Assembly: GCA_005281725.1 (NCBI GenBank)
Contig: SSBO01000001.1
Location: 2,774,399-2,838,398, forward strand
Length of the DNA: 64,000 bases
Direction of reading: 5' to 3'
Source: Wuchereria bancrofti
Taxonomy: Eukaryota; Nematoda; Chromadorea; Rhabditida; Onchocercidae
A program made the position numbers and the translations under genes. The first letter of the stretch is position 1, and each line of letters begins with the position of its first letter. Shown piece by piece: positions 13,028 through 25,354 of this stretch. Below the pieces are notes generated by a model that searched no databases, had not been told where the DNA came from, and saw only the letters and a list, made by a program, of their open reading frames with translations.

Positions 13028-14788
13028 AAAGATACATCTACCTCTACCACCTGGTTATTGGGTATATGGATAAATATGAATATGCCACAAAATGTGCGGA
13101 ATAGCTTATCTGCTAATGAGAGATGATTTGAAGGTAATTAATCGTTCGAATTAAAAGCTATTTTTATGAACAGCCCACAGTAGAAGCGGCATGAAGAAGC
13201 ATGATGACACGAGACTCTACCTCCACCACCTGCCCTTATATGACCTAGACATGTATGTAAGGAGAATAAAAGGAGAGAGAGGAAGGGAGTTGAGAAGAAG
13301 GAAGGAATGATGAGAAGGATGATGTTGTAAGATTGATAAAACCGTTATTATTACTAATTGTAAGGTAAATGAAAAAATTTTACAAAGTGAAAAGTTTGAA
13401 AAGTATAAAATATTGTAAGAAAGGAATAATAGAATACGGGGAAACAAAAAAGAAAGAAAAAAGGTTAAATTGGAGGTGAAAAAAATCAAGGAGAACAATT
13501 AGCCGATCCTGGATTATCTGTTTTAGGGTGATGGTTTTTTATGAAAAGGTCAAAAAGGTTACCGCCAATCATATAACTTGAAATTAGGTCCATTGCTTCT
13601 TCTTAGTAGTCTTTCTCCTTCTCTTCATTACCGCATATGATATCACTGATTCAATTCCTTCGATTTGCCAAATCTTTTTATTTTATTCTTTTCATAGTAC
13701 ATATTCATCATTTCATTCCATTTGAAATATATCATTTACTCATTATTTAATCTTTAAGAATCACTGCAATTGAAATTTTGACACTTTTTTCAAAAGAAAG
13801 AAGTTTCAGCCAAGAAGGAAAATTTTTTTTCAGTCCTGGAATATTTTACTATAATATTATTTTAAATTCAAGATTTATCTGAGAGGAATTAAATTGAAAT
13901 AGCATAGTAAGATGAAAAAAATTTGTATCAAAAAATTTCGAAGATTACTGCATAATGCCATTTGCTGTTTATTATTTTTATTGTTATCATAATTATCATG
14001 AATATTATTATTGCTATTACTATTACTATTATTATTACTGTTATTGTTATTATTGTTAGTAGTAGTAGTAATAATAGTGGTAAATTTTCAAAATTTTCCT
14101 AAGAAATTTCAAGAAATTTTCATGAGTGATAATTTTCGGAAAATTTTTATCCAAACGTTCTCACCGCGTAGCATCTCTTGATGAATTCATTTTAAAATCA
14201 TTTATATCAATATTTAATCTTTGTTTTCAATTTTGCCTATATCTTTTTTGTTAAGTTTACTTTTTTTAGAAAAAGGGTAGCATATAATGGCTGAAATTTT
14301 GTGCAGAAAAACAAAAAAGAGAAGAAATTTTAAAATTACATATATTTCATTAAAATTCTGGAAAAATTATGCATTTTTTTTCTCTTTTTGAATATATTTT
14401 CAAAATACAACAGTAATTGACAATTGAATAGTGTAAGTTATAATTGTAGTCAATGATAAATATAATATGGAACAAAAAGACACGGAATGAGAGGTGGAAG
14501 AGAATATATCATGAAATTTTGGAGACGAGACGGATTAGCGGTACTCTCTTCATGCGACCCCCTTTTTGAGTTAGTCTATTTTCCGATCCAATCTCTTCAA
14601 ATCATAATTGATGATAGGAGAAGAATAGAGCTGGAGAGGTTATTGCTTCAACACTGGTACTTATTACTATTTTTCATGCTACCACTACTACTACCGTTAC
14701 TACTACACCCCTAACCAATCAACCGGTAGTTGCAATTAACGATATGCATCATTCGCGGATTACACTATTATTACCATTACGAATAACG

Positions 14789-14823
14789 ATGTTGATGATG
14801 ATGATGATGATGATAACGATGAT
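14789..14823. repeat. (GAT)n microsatellite
   Basis: A short run of GAT units followed by degenerate GATAAC copies. Non-coding. Confidence 0.8.
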
Positions 14824-16134
14824 AATCGTAATGGGTGATGACAATTACTATCTTAACTGAGAGAACATTAAACGCGGGAATTTGAAATTTTATTTGTGTT
14901 ATTAATCAGAATGATGATAGATATGTCTACTAAAAACAGGCTAGTAAGAGTTATGTATGTATAGAAACTTAACGACACAACATTTAAGTATTGAACTAGC
15001 TGTCAGATTTGGTTTATTATAAAATTATAGATATATCACTGCTGTTATTATACTTGTCATACTATTTTTACAACTATCACATATCTATCTTCTTTAATTC
15101 AACTATAAAATTGACGGTGTAAATTATATTTTAAAAAAGTGAAAGAGGGAAGGATTTGCTAGAATAAAGAATAAAAATTAGTAATTATTAAAATAATTTG
15201 CAACAAGCAGTATTAGATTTGTCTTTCTAAATACTGGATTTGTTTTAAAATGAATCTTATTCTCTTTTACGTCCTCTCCTTGCCTTTATTTTAGCCTCAT
15301 ATTAATAAATATTAAAAAAGATTTAATCAAATGTACTACTAATAATGACAATTAAATAAGTTGAATAAAGTATTAGTTGGTAGTTTGTGACAAAATTGGA
15401 TTGAAGAAAAAATATTCAAAACCTTGTTTATTGTAGTGTTTTTTAAAATGTTTAACTAAATTGAGAATTATTGGCTAAATTGGTATATTTATTGCACTCT
15501 AAAATTATTTATGCCACAGTAGTAATTATAAAGAAAAGCAAAAAAAAAGAAAGAGAAACAGTAACAATTGCTGTAACAAATCTTGCAATGGTTAATAAAA
15601 TACGATATTTGATTAAGATTTGGACAAAAAAATTATTGTATTCAATTAAATAATTGATCACTTAAAAGTTGTTACTGCTCAATTTATCTTGTCATGTTAC
15701 TTATCACTTATAGCCTGTATTATATTTGATATCTAGGGCTCAAAAATTTTATTATTCTACAGGCAATTTTCATAGAAAGTCGAAATAAAAAGCTTTTGTT
15801 CCTTGTAAAATAATGTCAAAAATTTTAGTATTTTTAAAAAAAAAAGTTAATTGGGAAGTGGAAAAATGAAGATAGATATATCAACACATATTGTTGAAGC
15901 TTAGGAAGTACAATAATGTTTTAGCTGATCGCTAAATGCGTGTATATGATATGAATTGCGTGCATATTGCTCGTATATGATATGGGCGGAGAACAGTTTC
16001 ATCAGAGGACGAAGAGGCGGGAGAGCAAGATAGGAGAAGAAAAAAGAAGAGTGGAGAAAAGATCGAGACTAATCTCGAGCTTCGTCCAGGTTACACATAG
16101 TCCTTTCTTCCATTAACGATTATTTAATGATTCG

Positions 16135-16182
16135 AAATCTTAGAGTTTCCAACCAAATTTTGGTTGGAAATTCTAAGATTTA
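16135..16182. other. long hairpin, 22-bp stem
   Basis: AAATCTTAGAGTTTCCAACC and a few further bases are followed almost immediately by the reverse complement, with one mismatch and a loop of only 2-4 nt. It sits at the 3' edge of a GC-richer, purine-biased island (15,960-16,100). The tiny loop fits a cruciform, a foldback element remnant or a terminator-like hairpin better than a pre-miRNA. Confidence 0.7.
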
Positions 16183-19100
16183 CATAAAAAGGTTAGTAAA
16201 TAAGTAACTTGTACAATTAAGCTGATTCATTATTCTTATTAATAATAAAAGTAATAGGCTAGTGCTTCACAGACTTGCATCTTGGATGTTAAAATTTCAT
16301 ATTTTCGAATGATATCTATATGTATAAAGACGAGATATAATTTATTAAATTTTCGAAATCAATAGTATACTCATAAGAAAGAATACAGATTCTGAAAATT
16401 TATTTATTTATTTTAAAGCACTATAAATAAGCCAGTTATGACTGAAACTTTTTTCTAAATTGAAAAAGAAAAAACTGTATATCCAAGATGCATATGCATC
16501 AATCTTCCTGTTTAAATTAATTGTCAATGACTGATTGAGGACAAATACTGACATAATTCATAAAAAACCACTCACTCTCATCAACAAAATTTTAATTGTA
16601 ATTTAATCGTAAGTAAGTCAATTAATTTTTTGTTTTTTTGGTTTTGCACCAATTCGAACTGTTTATAATAATTTTTTATGCTCTTTTTCTTTTTTGCCTT
16701 GCACTTTATGAATGAATTAAATTAAATAAATAAGAAATATATGAGATAGGGGTAGGGACGGAGGGGTAGTAGCGAAAAGAGTGAGAAGAAAGGGAGTGGA
16801 AATGAAGAAAAGAGAAAAGAAATGAATTATTATCCAACTCATGAAATGCTATATCGTTTTCTTTTTCAAACAACTCAATGCACAGAGAGAAAAATATGAG
16901 TAAGAGAAAATATGCATGATCAATAACGAAATAATTTGTTTTAGTGTTTATTTTTTCGTTTTTATTATTGGGAAAAATAAATTTCATATCGGGGCTGCTC
17001 GTCAAATCGATAAAACGTCTTTTTTTTGTATATATCAATGCTTCTATGTTAAATTTCAATTTCCCTTCCTCATATTTTCCCGAGCTGTATCAATCAAAAT
17101 TTTGGCTTCTCTCTTATCTCAAACAAAAAATATGGAATAAATTAACGATGCTTCGGAAAGAAAAAAAAATAAATTGTAGCCTTTTGCTTTGAAAGCACTC
17201 ATACTTCTCTTTTCTGCACTCCACAAAACAATTTGAAAAAAAGAAAAAAAGTTTATTCTAAAAAGTGCTATTCACTGTTTAAACTTCTCTCATAATAATA
17301 ATCACTTTCTCACTTCTTTCCCGTAATTCGTCATCCTGAGAACAATTCAAAAAATTGTTTTTTTTTTCTTTTTCCTTCGTTTATTCGAAAATAAACGGTT
17401 TATTTACTCATCCCGGCATTTAACTAATGAATAAATTGCATAAAACGGTAGATAAAATCAGTTTTGAATTGCTTAAGTATTTTTTCAACAGGTTTTCGAT
17501 TTAATATTAATTTCCCATAATTTTTGGTTGACAATTAAATTCAAATTTAATTTAGTAACAAGAATATGCTCGGTATCAAATGTGCATTATATTGAATCGC
17601 TTCAAATTTTTTTCCTGCATAAATTTTTAAATCACCTCGCTATATATGATATCTATCACTCATAATACCAATTAACTACTAATTTCGCTCTGCGGATACT
17701 CTCTCTCTCTATATATATATTATGCAATGACTAGCGGTAGTATGGAAGCAAAATGAAGCTTTGCTATTTGAGGTTACATGAAGACCAAGACGAGCGCATC
17801 ATGTGTTACCCAAATAATACCAGGTGAACAAACCAATTACAGTTTCATCATCCGACAGAATTACTGAACTGGAGAAATGCTTGTAAATCAATAGTTAGAA
17901 TTTAGAAATTGAGTGGTTATGATAGAGCTATATATCAGTAAATTATTTTTACAATAATAAAATTTAAGACCAAAAATGCACCATTTGATGTAATTAAACA
18001 ATGATCAGAATTGGTTGGGTTAGAAATAATATCTATATTGTTACAAGGATTCCCTTTAATTTTTTCAATTTCTATCGTATATTTTGCGAATTTTAAAGCT
18101 GTTCATTTTTGACTTCTTGGAATAATAAAAGCATGCAAAATGCTGGAATTTTAGTTCTTCTTTAAATTTAATCGTTATTTTTAAAGGACAGAATTTATAT
18201 TGAAATGATAACTTATTACCATATGAAAAAAAGAAATAAGAGAATGGGATGAATTCATTCTTAAGACGAGTGGTTGGGAATAAGGTGAAGGAGTTGATAT
18301 TGAATGCCTATTGGATGAAATGGATTCCTCGCTCCACCTACTTTCTTCATTCATTCTTCAACCAAATCATTCCAAAATTTCCCTCTCCAGTTACATTTCC
18401 ACAATTATTCTAATTCATATTTTTCCAGTTTATTTCAATCCATATTTTTTTGAGTTATAACGTATTCTATCTTTAAATATTTAAGTTTAGTTTTCATGTG
18501 ATTTATTGTTTTGCTTTTTTTTGGCTACAATACGTCGTTATGTTATGATGGAGATTCGAGATTTTAATTTATGCCAGCAATTTTTCTCTAATTGTTTTTC
18601 AAAACATTCAAATATAACCAAAAACCAAAAAAATTTGCATACAAAAAGGATATATTCTCTTCACGTGGTTTCCTTTTTCACTGTCATTATCATTCACTTT
18701 TTTCTGAAATCATCAAAAACTGTTTACTTCTCTTTTTTGTTTTATTCTTTAAACTGCTACAGTTCCCCCTATCATCTTTCCCACTTCCAAACCTTGTCTG
18801 TGATCGTAGATTATGTTCCGTACAGTATCACTTGTCAACTGTCCTAATGAAATTTGAACCTTCTCTCGGGTTATTTATCTTTATGTATTTTACTATTGAT
18901 GAAAGATAGCTATTGATACCATTGATTCTATCTGACTCATTAATTTTAAAATTAGTATTTATTATGAAAGAAATTATAGAGAAATTTATAATAAAGTCGT
19001 TATTATTTAAATTAAACTTTTCGGTCGTATCTACTGAATATAATTGCAGCCAACAAAACCTATTTTCTGTATAATGTTTTATATAATATTTATTGCGTGA

Positions 19101-20327
19101 ACTTAATTTCTTTTTGTGTTTTTTTCAGGTGATTGGAAAGGCCAATTTTTACAAATGTACATTTTTTATAAAATAACAAGTTAGTCTAGCTAAATATGGC
19201 ATACTTTTTTAATTCAACGAATTTAATTTCACTATTTGTTCTAAATTTACCGATAACCTAAATATACATTATTTTCACTTCAATATCATACTGGTAATAA
19301 TTGATTAATCTCGAAAATAGGACAAGATGTAAGTTTGGTCTAGCATCAATACGATTATACTTTGATTAAACTAAGAAAAAAAAAGATTCAAATTATTTTA
19401 TTGATAGCTTGCTATTAACAAAATATATAAAGTTATCCAATAATTTCTTTTCTTATTTTTCTCCTTTTTTTTATCTTTTTTATTTTATTTTTTTTTTATT
19501 TTTGCAGCAATCAATGATTGCTATCATTTTTTACATATTAAATTGGTTAGGAATTTTACATGAAAACATTTACACATTCCCCTTGCAATCTTTTTAAGCA
19601 TGGAGGAATTTTTCGTCTTTTCTTTCCATCTTACTGTTAGATATAAATCACAGATAAGCAAGTCTATTCATTTGTAATTTGCAGGGCATTTTATTTAATT
19701 TGTTTGATAATTTTGATTGATGATTTTATTTGATGACTTTGATAATTTGATATAATTTTACTTTGATAATATCGATAAACCGGCACAATTGTGATCGATT
19801 ACGTTCATGATTCAATGAATTTTTCGATAATTTTGATAATTTGATATAATTCTATTAGTGATAAAAGTGATACAATCGCTGTTTGACATTAACTTTCATT
19901 CATATATTTATGCATATATAGTATTGTACTACATGTCGATAGTCGTAATAATATATTTTGATCACTATTAATGAGTATCAAATGAAACAATATTGATGAA
20001 AATTCAAAATGATCTTTTTTCTTATTTAACAATGATTATTTCATCATATTCATAGTATTTACCATTTTCTTGTATACAAAATGAATTCATTCATTCCTTA
20101 CGTATGTTAGCTACATTACCGCCTGATAATAAGTAAATCAATGATATGAAAAGGTGATGAGAAGAAAAAGGAAGAAGAATAAAAAGATGCAATGATAAAC
20201 TAAAAATATATTAAAACGAAGCTGTGTGTGTATGTGTGTATTATAATGTGTTAGGACTGAAATGGTGGGTCTTTCTCTTTTCCTTTTTTCATATTTTCGC
20301 CGAAATATAGCTTGAAAATCTGATACC

Positions 20328-20830
20328 ATGAAAACGATCGAGAAGGGACTTAGGGTGGAAGAAAGGAAGATGAGTGGGATAGTGGCGGTTGGTGATGAAG
20401 AGGAAAAGGGAAGTAGAGGAAGGTGGGAGGAAGAAGATAGTGGAGAAAAATTGAAACGGAATACAAGTGGAAATGGGAGAAGGAATGAATTGGTGGATCA
20501 TGACGGAGGACGTCTATTGCTACAAGCAAATTATTATTATCATCACCATTATTCATTCATCATCAACAAACAAACAAACAAACAACAATAATAATAACAA
20601 TCCGTCACCAGAAAGAAGAAAAGCAATCTAAACAGACAAATTCATTTTCGATCTCTTCCTCCTCCTCCTTCTCCTCTTCCTCCAATCTTTATTTCCTCGA
20701 TATCGTCCTATCACCGTCATCATTTGATCCAAGCCCACTTCCTCTTCTCCTCTTCCTTTTCCCTCATTCATTTCTCTTCCCTCCCCCCTCCGCCTTTTAT
20801 CTCAGAATTTCTTCCTTTTACTACAAAATC
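20328..20830. other. purine tract followed by pyrimidine tract
   Basis: About 20,330-20,515 is strongly purine-rich (GGAAGA, GAAGGA) on the plus strand. About 20,640-20,830 is strongly pyrimidine-rich (TTCCTCCTCC). The two arms are broadly complementary in composition around a spacer rich in ATT/CAT and CAAA. An 87-codon ATG frame (20,328-20,591) crosses the purine arm, but it is low-complexity and lacks supporting splice signals. Confidence 0.6.
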
Positions 20831-23800
20831 TACCATTCGGCTTCTATTGTATGGTGCTATTTCATGCGCTATTATTATCTTCTAATCAATTCTTTTATTT
20901 TTTTCAAAAATTTCCTTTTTTTCATCAAAAATATTTCCTGTTTCTATTTTTGCTCACCGTAATCTTTCCATAATCTCAGATTCGTTTTCTTAGTAGTGAA
21001 AGAAAGGAGAAGGATTACGGTAAAAAACTACGATAACTTTTCTCGAATTTTTCAAAAATTTTTGTTCATTTTTCTTGTTTTTTTTCTTTTTTGATTACAT
21101 AAGATTTTTTCCCAAAAAATTCATAAAACGAAAACCAGAAAGAGTATGACATCTGAAAAATTTGCACAGCAAGAAAAGGAAGAAGGCAAACTGTAAGAAT
21201 TATGAAGTGAAAAGATTTCTCTTTTTTGTTATAGAAATTGATTGGAGTAGAAATTATTTGTACTTGGGTTTTCCAGCATCTTAAGAAGGTTAAAATTTTG
21301 GAAATTTTCCGAAAAAGAGAAAACAATGACGCAAACAATCGCATATTTTATTGGACTTTGCATTATCACTTACTTTTGATGAAAAACTTTAGCAATATTA
21401 AAGAATAACTTTAAAAATCTAAATATTTGGGATACCAATTATGATCAGTTGCATTGTTTTGAAATAGATTTAAATAATTTAAAACTATTGGAATTTTTTC
21501 CTCCACAAAGAGTATGATTGCTAGGAAATTTTCAAAATTAACATTAAGCTTTGAACTATTCTAATTATTAATTTCAAAGTTATCATTTAATTGGATGGAA
21601 GTGATAACGATCTATTAAATCCCATGTAAACGATCAAATTCTAAAGGAGTAGTACAACAACAAGAATTTTAAATTTAACTGAATTAGAATTTATTCTAAA
21701 TTAACCTTAAGCCAATAATTATATTTCAAAATACAACCAAAATTCTTTCCTAGAAAAATGTTTTCATATAATATTGATTTATGCGAAGTTATGACAACAT
21801 AAATTGTCTGTAAGATATTCAAAATTTGAAAATTTTAAAATTATCTTAGGGTTCTGATTGTACTTTATTTTCTTGTTCCTTGATCATTTCCTTTTTTTAT
21901 TATTTCACATCATCCATTAATGTTAAGTTGAAAAAAGCTTTTGAAATTGCATTTTATTTGAATTAAACCGAATTTCAACTTTAAATGTTCAAAATTTTTG
22001 ATTACATCCATTTATATAATTATTTGCTTCAAACATTATTCATTTTTTCTCTCCCATTTTTTTCACTAATTAGTACAAACATCAATTAAGCAATAATTAC
22101 TTTATCATACCCATCCTTCTTTTTCATAAATCATCAATAAATAATGCAAATATAAAAATGATTGAAATGAATTTTGCAAGGAACGAGGCAATATTTGGAT
22201 ATTTAATGAAAATGAAGAGAATTAAAGAAGAAGAAAAAAAGGAAAGAAAAAGAGATGATGATTAAATGCTATTGTATTGAAATTTTTAGTAAAGTATCCA
22301 TTTTCAATCGCAATCTCCCACTTCTATTCTATCATCAAATGATGGATTATGATACACTTCAGAAATCATTCCATTCTTTCTTCCAACTATCCAATCCTCA
22401 TCTACCAATTTCCTCTCTTTTCAATTTTTGTCAACTACATATGTCACCATATACTTATAATCTTTCTACTCTGTCAATCTTTCCCCATCTATTTCATCCT
22501 CTACCTATTTCGTTTATACAGGTGGCCTGCCTATTTGTATTGCTCATATGTAGTACATGCATATATATGTGTGTGTCTCTTTCCGTCTGTCTCTTTGTAT
22601 CTTCTCTTCTTCCTTCACATACATATATGTACGAAAGTATCGGTGACACCATTTTCTAGATGATATGCAAATTAAGGAAGATTAGTTCAAATTATGAAGT
22701 ACCTCAGAAGAGTGAATAGTGGTGATAGTATTACGTATATAAATGTATGAGTATGTCTGTATGACTGAGATTTGACGTTTAAGAATCATCCTCGGAGAGA
22801 ATATAATATAATTAAATCAAAAAATATTTGAAATTGCTTGATACATTTCATTTCATAATTTTTCTTTTTTTAATTCTCTAATGTTAATAGAATAGAACTA
22901 TTTCATTTTTATTGCAAAACTTCTGTTTAAGAATAATATAATTTAAAGCAATTAATAGATTAATGGGAAACAAAAATTATTTGGTTAAAAAAATGATATT
23001 TTCTTTTTATTCATTCTTTGTTTTTATTTTATTTCATTTTATTTTTTATTTTTTTTGTACCATTATATTTGACGTAACTATAAATACTATTGGTAGTTTG
23101 AAACAATTTGATGAAAAAAAATTTTTTTTTTTGGTTAAGAATTTTGTTTCATATTTTAAATGGAAAAATAAAACGGATATGACCGATTACCGAGCAGTTG
23201 GAAATTTTAATATGTGTTTATTATAAAAATTTCTTTTCTCCATGCCATTTGAGCAAATATTTACTGGTAGTTGTTAAACAATAATATTGTTAATATGCAA
23301 ATTTAACCTTTGATTTTTGTAGTTTCAGTTCATTTATTACAGTATCACCGTTACGGTACTGTATGTTGCAACATTTCTATTTTAAGTTTTTTTTGAAATT
23401 TTTCTTTGATTATAAATTCTTTTCTTATAATATCGGGAATAAGGATATAATACAATACTGAATCGAAATCTAATACTGATGAATCAGAATTTAAAAAAAA
23501 AAGAGCATGTATGTCGTTTAGTAAATTGTTTAATTTTATCTAACCAAAGGCAAAAAGACTTGTTAAGTAAATTCAATAGTCAAACAATAATAAAAATAAG
23601 GATAAATAATTGCTGACATATAAATATCCCAATAATTACAAACCATTTCGCTTTTTCATTCGAACCTAGAAGTAGTTGCTTAATTAGTGCTTAATTTAGT
23701 TGCTTAATTTATTCGAACCTACAAGTAGTTGCTTAATTAAGCTGCTTAGGTTACGCAAAACTATTATTTCAACATGCAAAAAGGCATTTTTTGAACATCT

Positions 23801-24546
23801 TTATGTTTATTCAGATTGTTTTATAATTTTTATTAATCGAATGAAAAAGAAAAAAGTGACATGGAAAAACAAAGTGAGAAAAATAAAAAATACGATGCAA
23901 AAAATCAAAATAATGAATTGAAGTTTTTTTTTTAAAGAAAAAGAAATTTTAATCTAAAAAGGAAAAAAGAAAGATTTTAGTCCAAATATTTTTTAATGTT
24001 GGAGTGATATTGGAATTTTTCGTGCAAGTAAATTTTAATTTTTTCTTTTGCTTCATTTCCATTCCTTTTTTATTTTGTTTTTGTTTTTTGATTGTTTAAT
24101 GAAAATCAAATATTTATCGATGTTTTCTCTCATTTTTATTTATCCAAATCATATCAGAACAGCAAATAGCATAACTTTCTTTCTTTTCACGTTTGCTTCC
24201 GTTAAACAACAAATTATTCAATCTTTTTCACTAATTCCTAAATTCTCATCATGCTTTAGTTTGTGTTTATTGAACATTATTATTCTACATGCAAAGAGCA
24301 ATCTATCCCAATTCACTAGCTTCTTCATCATCATTGATAAATTCTTAAATGCAAGCAAAAACAGATCAGCTAGATAAAGGGGAAAAATAAATAAGTAAAT
24401 GAAACAAGTAAGCAAATACACAAACTATAAGGCAAATTAATGGTGGTAGTGTTGTTTATTAGTAAAGTAATGAAGAAGAGTACTGCTATGATTAATTAAT
24501 TAATTTAAATTTGCTGTTTTATTAACTTCTATCCCATCAATTTTTT

Positions 24547-24559
24547 CACTTTTTTCTAG
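24547..24559 (+). other. splice acceptor of the pros-1 5' UTR exon
   Basis: A pyrimidine-rich tract ends in TTTTTTCTAG at 24,559. The exon that follows has an in-frame TAA at 24,587 before the first ATG at 24,662, so about 100 nt of 5' UTR precede the coding sequence. In a nematode this could be a spliced-leader trans-splice site, or a cis acceptor from an upstream untranslated exon in the desert. The sequence alone cannot separate these. Confidence 0.6.
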
Positions 24560-24661
24560 GAAGTGAAAGTTGCGAAAACGAATTGTTAAACTAATCAAGC
24601 TAGTGTGAAATATTATTATTCCTTTAAGAAAAAGAAACAACGCCAGGAAAAGCATCAGTTG

Positions 24662-25323
24662 ATGTCCTCGGGGGAGACACTACCTCAAGCATTAAACAGG
24701 TCATCATCATCAACATTTGTTACTCATCATCAACTTTCGAACTTTCCACTGTTTACTCAGTTAACTCAACAACAGCAACATCAACAACAACAACAGCAAC
24801 AACAACAGCAAAAACAACAACATTATCTTCATCGTCATCACTATCATCCATTTCAACAACAGTATCATCAATCATCATCGAATATTACCGCCATTAATAG
24901 CTACAGCAATAATAACAGCAACTACAACAATAACAATAATAGTGGTACATCATCGCAACAACGTATTAAACTGAAACGACAACGACAACGTGTTGACGCC
25001 GGTGAACCACGTAATCCTTACCAGGTACAATAAAAAAAATTATTTTTATCATTTTTTAAGTTAGGAGATAGTGGAAGCATAGGTAAGGTTTATGAAATGT
25101 TTGAACTTTTTTACAAAATATAATCTCAGACACTGGGAAAACTAGTCAATATTATTGCTTTCAATACTGTATCCTAATGCAGATTTATATAATAGAAATT
25201 TTATGTTACAAATTTGGTAATACAATAACATTTTGTATTACTAGAAAAGAAACGAATTTTATTGTCCGCTAAATTTTATAGGCAACACGCATACCGATGC
25301 TCCAACAGCACCAACAGCAACAA

Positions 25324-25354
<31 letters not shown>

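Larger units (their letters stand above)
1..24559. other. 24.5 kb gene desert upstream of pros-1
   Basis: No open frame in this stretch is bounded by good splice sites, resembles a known family, or escapes low complexity; the longest frames are T-rich hydrophobic or microsatellite translations. It holds CA/TG, AAT/ATT and GAT microsatellites, long purine or pyrimidine tracts, several hairpins and a few less AT-rich islands (near 8,150-8,290, 10,850-10,960, 13,030-13,240, 15,950-16,190, 17,720-17,880, 20,330-20,830). The only gene that reads out of it is pros-1, whose first coding exon follows a splice acceptor ending at 24,559. The stretch is therefore probably the regulatory region and/or long 5' introns of that gene. 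This is inference from position; no promoter can be placed with confidence. Confidence 0.6.

Noticed and set aside
16706..17192. Overlapping frames of 74-117 codons on both strands
   Set aside because: Phe/Ser/Ile-rich translations of AT-rich DNA with no supporting splice signals.
18506..18909. Plus-strand frames of 105 and 113 codons
   Set aside because: Overlapping phases, hydrophobic low-information content, no homology recognised.
20328..20591. 87-codon plus-strand ATG frame rich in E/K/R/G
   Set aside because: It follows from the purine tract (GAA, GGA, AGA codons); ends in poly-Tyr/His and NKQTNKQQ repeats; no upstream or downstream exon fits.
22255..22663. 134- and 104-codon plus-strand frames
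   Set aside because: Overlapping frames in pyrimidine-rich DNA followed by a TG repeat; no conserved motif.
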